Shown: one piece after another, positions 61,979 through 64,000 of the stretch
Layout: every line of letters starts with the position of its first letter
Numbering within the stretch: position 1 is the first letter of the stretch
NCBI GenBank assembly: GCA_024743215.1
Contig: JANSWZ010000005.1
Location: 248,001 to 312,000, forward strand
DNA length: 64,000 nucleotides
Source: Alphaproteobacteria bacterium
GTDB taxonomy: Bacteria; Pseudomonadota; Alphaproteobacteria; Rhizobiales; GCA-2746425
Direction: 5' to 3'
Program-made: the position numbers and the translations under genes
Notes under the pieces: generated by a model
Database searches by the model: none
Seen by the model: only the letters and a program-made list of their open reading frames with translations
Told to the model about the DNA's origin: nothing

Positions 61979-62638
61979 ATGTCCGCATCATCAAGCATCC
62001 CTTCCAAACTTCCCCTGGCCATCATTGCGATGGTTTGTGTTGTTCTTGCCTCAAACTATCTGGTGCAGTTTCCGGTTGGTTTTGTGGTGGCTGGGTTCAA
62101 CATGGCGGATTTGTTCACCTGGGGTGCCTTTACCTACCCAATTGCGTTCCTGGTGACTGATATTACCAATCGCAGGTATGGGCCGAACCGGGCACGTATT
62201 GTCGTGTTTGCCGGTTTTGCACTGGCCGTCATCCTGTCGCTCTGGTTAGCCACGCCGCGAATTGCGATTGCCTCGGGAACAGCATTCCTGATTGCGCAAT
62301 TGCTTGACGTGTCGCTGTTCAACCGTCTGCGTCACAGCAAGACCTGGTGGAAAGCGCCGGTGATTTCTTCGATTTCAGCGTCTGTTCTGGACACGGCGCT
62401 GTTTTTCACGCTGGCTTTTGCGGCAGGCCTGGTGATGCTGGGCGCCAATGATGATTTTGCCATCGAAGCAGCACCCTTGTTTGGGTTTGGTGTGGAAGCG
62501 CCGCGTTGGATGTCCTGGGCGTTGGGTGATCTGGCGGTGAAGGTTGTGGCGGTTGCATTGCTGCTGCTGCCCTATCGCCTGCTGATGGGTTTTATCCGCG
62601 AGGCAGGTTCGCCACGGCCGGACGAGGCAGCGGTATAA
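61979..62638 (+). CDS. yhhQ: Queuosine precursor transporter (YhhQ/DUF165 family)
   Basis: Inner-membrane importer of the VUT family, which takes up preQ0/preQ1 for queuosine tRNA modification; 219 residues. About six helices are visible. Family blocks are MADLFTWGAFTYPIAFLVTD with ITNRRYGPNRAR, and the later KTWWKAPVISSISASVLDTA. No convincing preQ1 riboswitch precedes it. Its last 47 bp overlap the convergent phytase-esterase-like gene. Confidence 0.9.
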   Translation: MSASSSIPSKLPLAIIAMVCVVLASNYLVQFPVGFVVAGFNMADLFTWGAFTYPIAFLVTDITNRRYGPNRARIVVFAGFALAVILSLWLATPRIAIASGTAFLIAQLLDVSLFNRLRHSKTWWKAPVISSISASVLDTALFFTLAFAAGLVMLGANDDFAIEAAPLFGFGVEAPRWMSWALGDLAVKVVAVALLLLPYRLLMGFIREAGSPRPDEAAV

Positions 62639-63734
62639 CACCGAATTCTTCGGGACGCAGAGCGAATTCCAGCAACAGCGTGCGCTGGAAGAAATTCAGA
62701 TTATCATCTGAAATCAAAAGAATGATGGGTGTGCCGTCTGGAGCGATGCGCACAGCCATGCCTTCCATATTATCGATCTGATGGGTGAGATCGGCGGTCA
62801 TGAGATCAAGACCGTCAAGTATGATGCCTGTGGCCAGCCGTTCCGGTGTGAAATCAGCGGCAGAAATACGGCGAATGCGCATCGCGCTACCAAGGCTGAG
62901 TGAGAAACGACGCTCCAGAATCAGCAAATCACCATTGGGCAAAAAATCTGCATCTGTGATGTCGAAATCACCACGTCGACGAATTTTGAACCGGCGGGAT
63001 TTATCGCCGGTCAGAACCCAGCCGGAATGATGGCCACTGGACAGAATACGCTCCCCGATTGCAATCAGAGAATTGTCAAAGGCTGAGCCAACCGGCGGGA
63101 TCGCAATGGCTTCAATGCCGCGATTCCCCTTGATTGAGTTGAGCGGTTTGCTTTCCGGCAGAATGGAAGCTGGGGCCAGAAAACCCTTTTTAGCAAGGTC
63201 AGCGGTTCGAACTTTTCCGCTCTGGCGTTCAAAGGACATGATCACCTGTCCATCGGACCAGGCCAGACCTTCAGCGTCAGCGTACCACTTGCGGCCCTTG
63301 TTCATGGCGTCCCCATTTGCATCGCGTATGGGGCCGATGACCGTATTCTGAAGACCGGAAATCCCGCCGTTTTCCCGATTGATTTCTGCGCTGAACCATT
63401 GGCCAACATCGCTGACTGCCAGCAGACCATTGCCATCTTCCGTTACAATGAGACCGGAGAAGCCGCCAAATTCTGATCCGCCCGACAGCATGATGCCGCC
63501 GATAAACCGCAATGCGCCGAATTCGGTTTTATCGCTGCCGACGATGAATTGCTCAACGGGCATGGTTTTGATGTCAGCAGCCGTACTGCCTTTTATGGAC
63601 CAGGGAAGGGTTTGGGCATGTGCAGGCTGGTGGACGCCGGATAACAGGCAGCCAAGACCAAGCAAAGCCATCCACAAAGGAGCGCGTGAGCGCCTGCCAT
63701 GCTTACCTGTATTTTGATCCGCGCTTGTTTGCAT
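62592..63734 (-). CDS. Exported phytase-like esterase domain protein
   Basis: About 380 residues. The N-region (GRRSRAPLW) precedes a hydrophobic core and a signal cut after HAQ/AHA (PAHAQTLPW). The rest resembles the 'esterase-like activity of phytase' family: [50 protein letters not shown], and [20 protein letters not shown] near the end. It is a beta-propeller-type periplasmic protein of unknown substrate. The ATG at 63732-63734 lies inside the end of cobT, so the two are coupled; a later ATG at 63671 is possible. Confidence 0.82.
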   Translation of the reverse strand: MQTSADQNTGKHGRRSRAPLWMALLGLGCLLSGVHQPAHAQTLPWSIKGSTAADIKTMPVEQFIVGSDKTEFGALRFIGGIMLSGGSEFGGFSGLIVTEDGNGLLAVSDVGQWFSAEINRENGGISGLQNTVIGPIRDANGDAMNKGRKWYADAEGLAWSDGQVIMSFERQSGKVRTADLAKKGFLAPASILPESKPLNSIKGNRGIEAIAIPPVGSAFDNSLIAIGERILSSGHHSGWVLTGDKSRRFKIRRRGDFDITDADFLPNGDLLILERRFSLSLGSAMRIRRISAADFTPERLATGIILDGLDLMTADLTHQIDNMEGMAVRIAPDGTPIILLISDDNLNFFQRTLLLEFALRPEEFGVIPLPRPAVANLPRG

Positions 63735-64000
63735 CTTCGTCAAACAGCTCCACTAACTTATCGGTCATTGCTCCGGCCAGTTCCTCTGCATCGACAATGG
63801 TCACAGCGCGGCGATAGTGCCTTGTGACGTCATGTCCAATACCAATGGCCACCAGCTGTACCGGCGAACGGGTTTCAATCTCTTCAATCACCTGATGGAA
63901 ATGCTTTTCCAGGTAATTGCCGGGATTGACAGACAGGGTTGTATCATCCACCGGTGCACCGTCGGAAATGACCATCAGAATACGGCGGCTTTCCGGTCTG
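63703..64000 (-). CDS. cobT: Cobaltochelatase subunit CobT, C-terminal part
   Basis: The visible 98 residues are the end of the von Willebrand A-type domain: [40 protein letters not shown], then [20 protein letters not shown] and [20 protein letters not shown]. This is highly characteristic of CobT, which with CobN and CobS inserts cobalt in aerobic cobalamin synthesis. The gene continues past the right edge. It overlaps the next gene by about 32 bp. Confidence 0.95.
   Translation of the reverse strand, partial: RPESRRILMVISDGAPVDDTTLSVNPGNYLEKHFHQVIEEIETRSPVQLVAIGIGHDVTRHYRRAVTIVDAEELAGAMTDKLVELFDEDANKRGSKYR

Noticed and set aside
1-64000. CRISPR array, prophage, insertion sequence, tRNA or rRNA gene
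   Set aside because: No regularly spaced direct repeats, transposase, integrase of the phage type or structural RNA was found; the only tyrosine recombinase is the housekeeping XerD.

Overview
The window looks like a chromosomal segment of an alphaproteobacterium, most likely of the order Hyphomicrobiales (Rhizobiales). This rests on gene content and order: a CobT-type cobaltochelatase subunit, a SUV3-like helicase / S4 / FdxA / CarD / RpoH block, 6S RNA next to 5-formyltetrahydrofolate cyclo-ligase, a DUF1465 (RcdA family) gene beside rpmE, and three matches to the alphaproteobacterial CtrA box (TTAA-N7-TTAAC) plus two to the alphaproteobacterial LexA box (GTTC-N7-GTTC). I cannot name a species. 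No rRNA, tRNA, CRISPR array, prophage or intact insertion sequence was seen.

Layout. 1-4827 (minus): a peptide-type ABC importer operon whose last gene runs off the left edge. 5128-8307 (minus): a large autotransporter with a tandemly repeated passenger. 8637-10606 (minus): an M19 dipeptidase and a beta-keto acid cleavage enzyme. 10851-13620 (plus): a secreted protein joining a peptidoglycan-binding domain to an alginate-lyase-like domain, then pobA. 13621-17145: a gene-free stretch holding a candidate small RNA behind two CtrA boxes, the RcdA-family gene, ribosomal protein L31 with a structured leader, and an ABC exporter. 17155-22636 (minus): a three-gene MotA/OmpA-like envelope module, DUF1178, a nitrilase-family amidase, glutaredoxin and comF. 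22807-25870 (plus): 6S RNA, fthC, a TIGR00282 phosphoesterase, yebC and ruvC. 25941-27522: a redox-type cluster (AhpD-like protein, exported cupin) divergent from an Rrf2 regulator. 27828-30012 (minus): accA, xerD and a tiny membrane protein. 30161-34429 (plus): aroK-aroB, a CNNM transporter and a flavin reductase.

34580-42951 is an accessory-looking patchwork of small genes: methyltransferase, peptidoglycan-binding protein, an OhrR-like regulator divergent from a 74-residue unknown, GFA, a MerF/GDCCVxC pair, cupin, endonuclease/phosphatase, GNAT, VOC, PaiB, SnoaL, TfoX-like and aldo/keto reductase. 43000-47044 is the conserved tesA/ybbA/ybbP set. 47011-54246 (minus) is a second peptide-type ABC importer with an Asp/Glu racemase at its end and an RpiR regulator upstream; the same palindrome sits before both the regulator and the binding-protein gene. 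54364-60611 (minus) carries rpoH, carD, fdxA, an S4 protein and the helicase. 60627-61580 is a gene-poor regulatory stretch with two LexA boxes and a repeated 15-bp motif, followed by rpmB, a queuosine-precursor transporter, a phytase-esterase-like protein and the 3' end of cobT.

The most interesting material is non-coding: the candidate CtrA-controlled small RNA with anti-Shine-Dalgarno loops (about 13760-13864), a further CtrA box before the peptidoglycan/alginate-lyase gene, the paired LexA boxes without an obvious target, and the paired operators of the OhrR-like and RpiR regulators.
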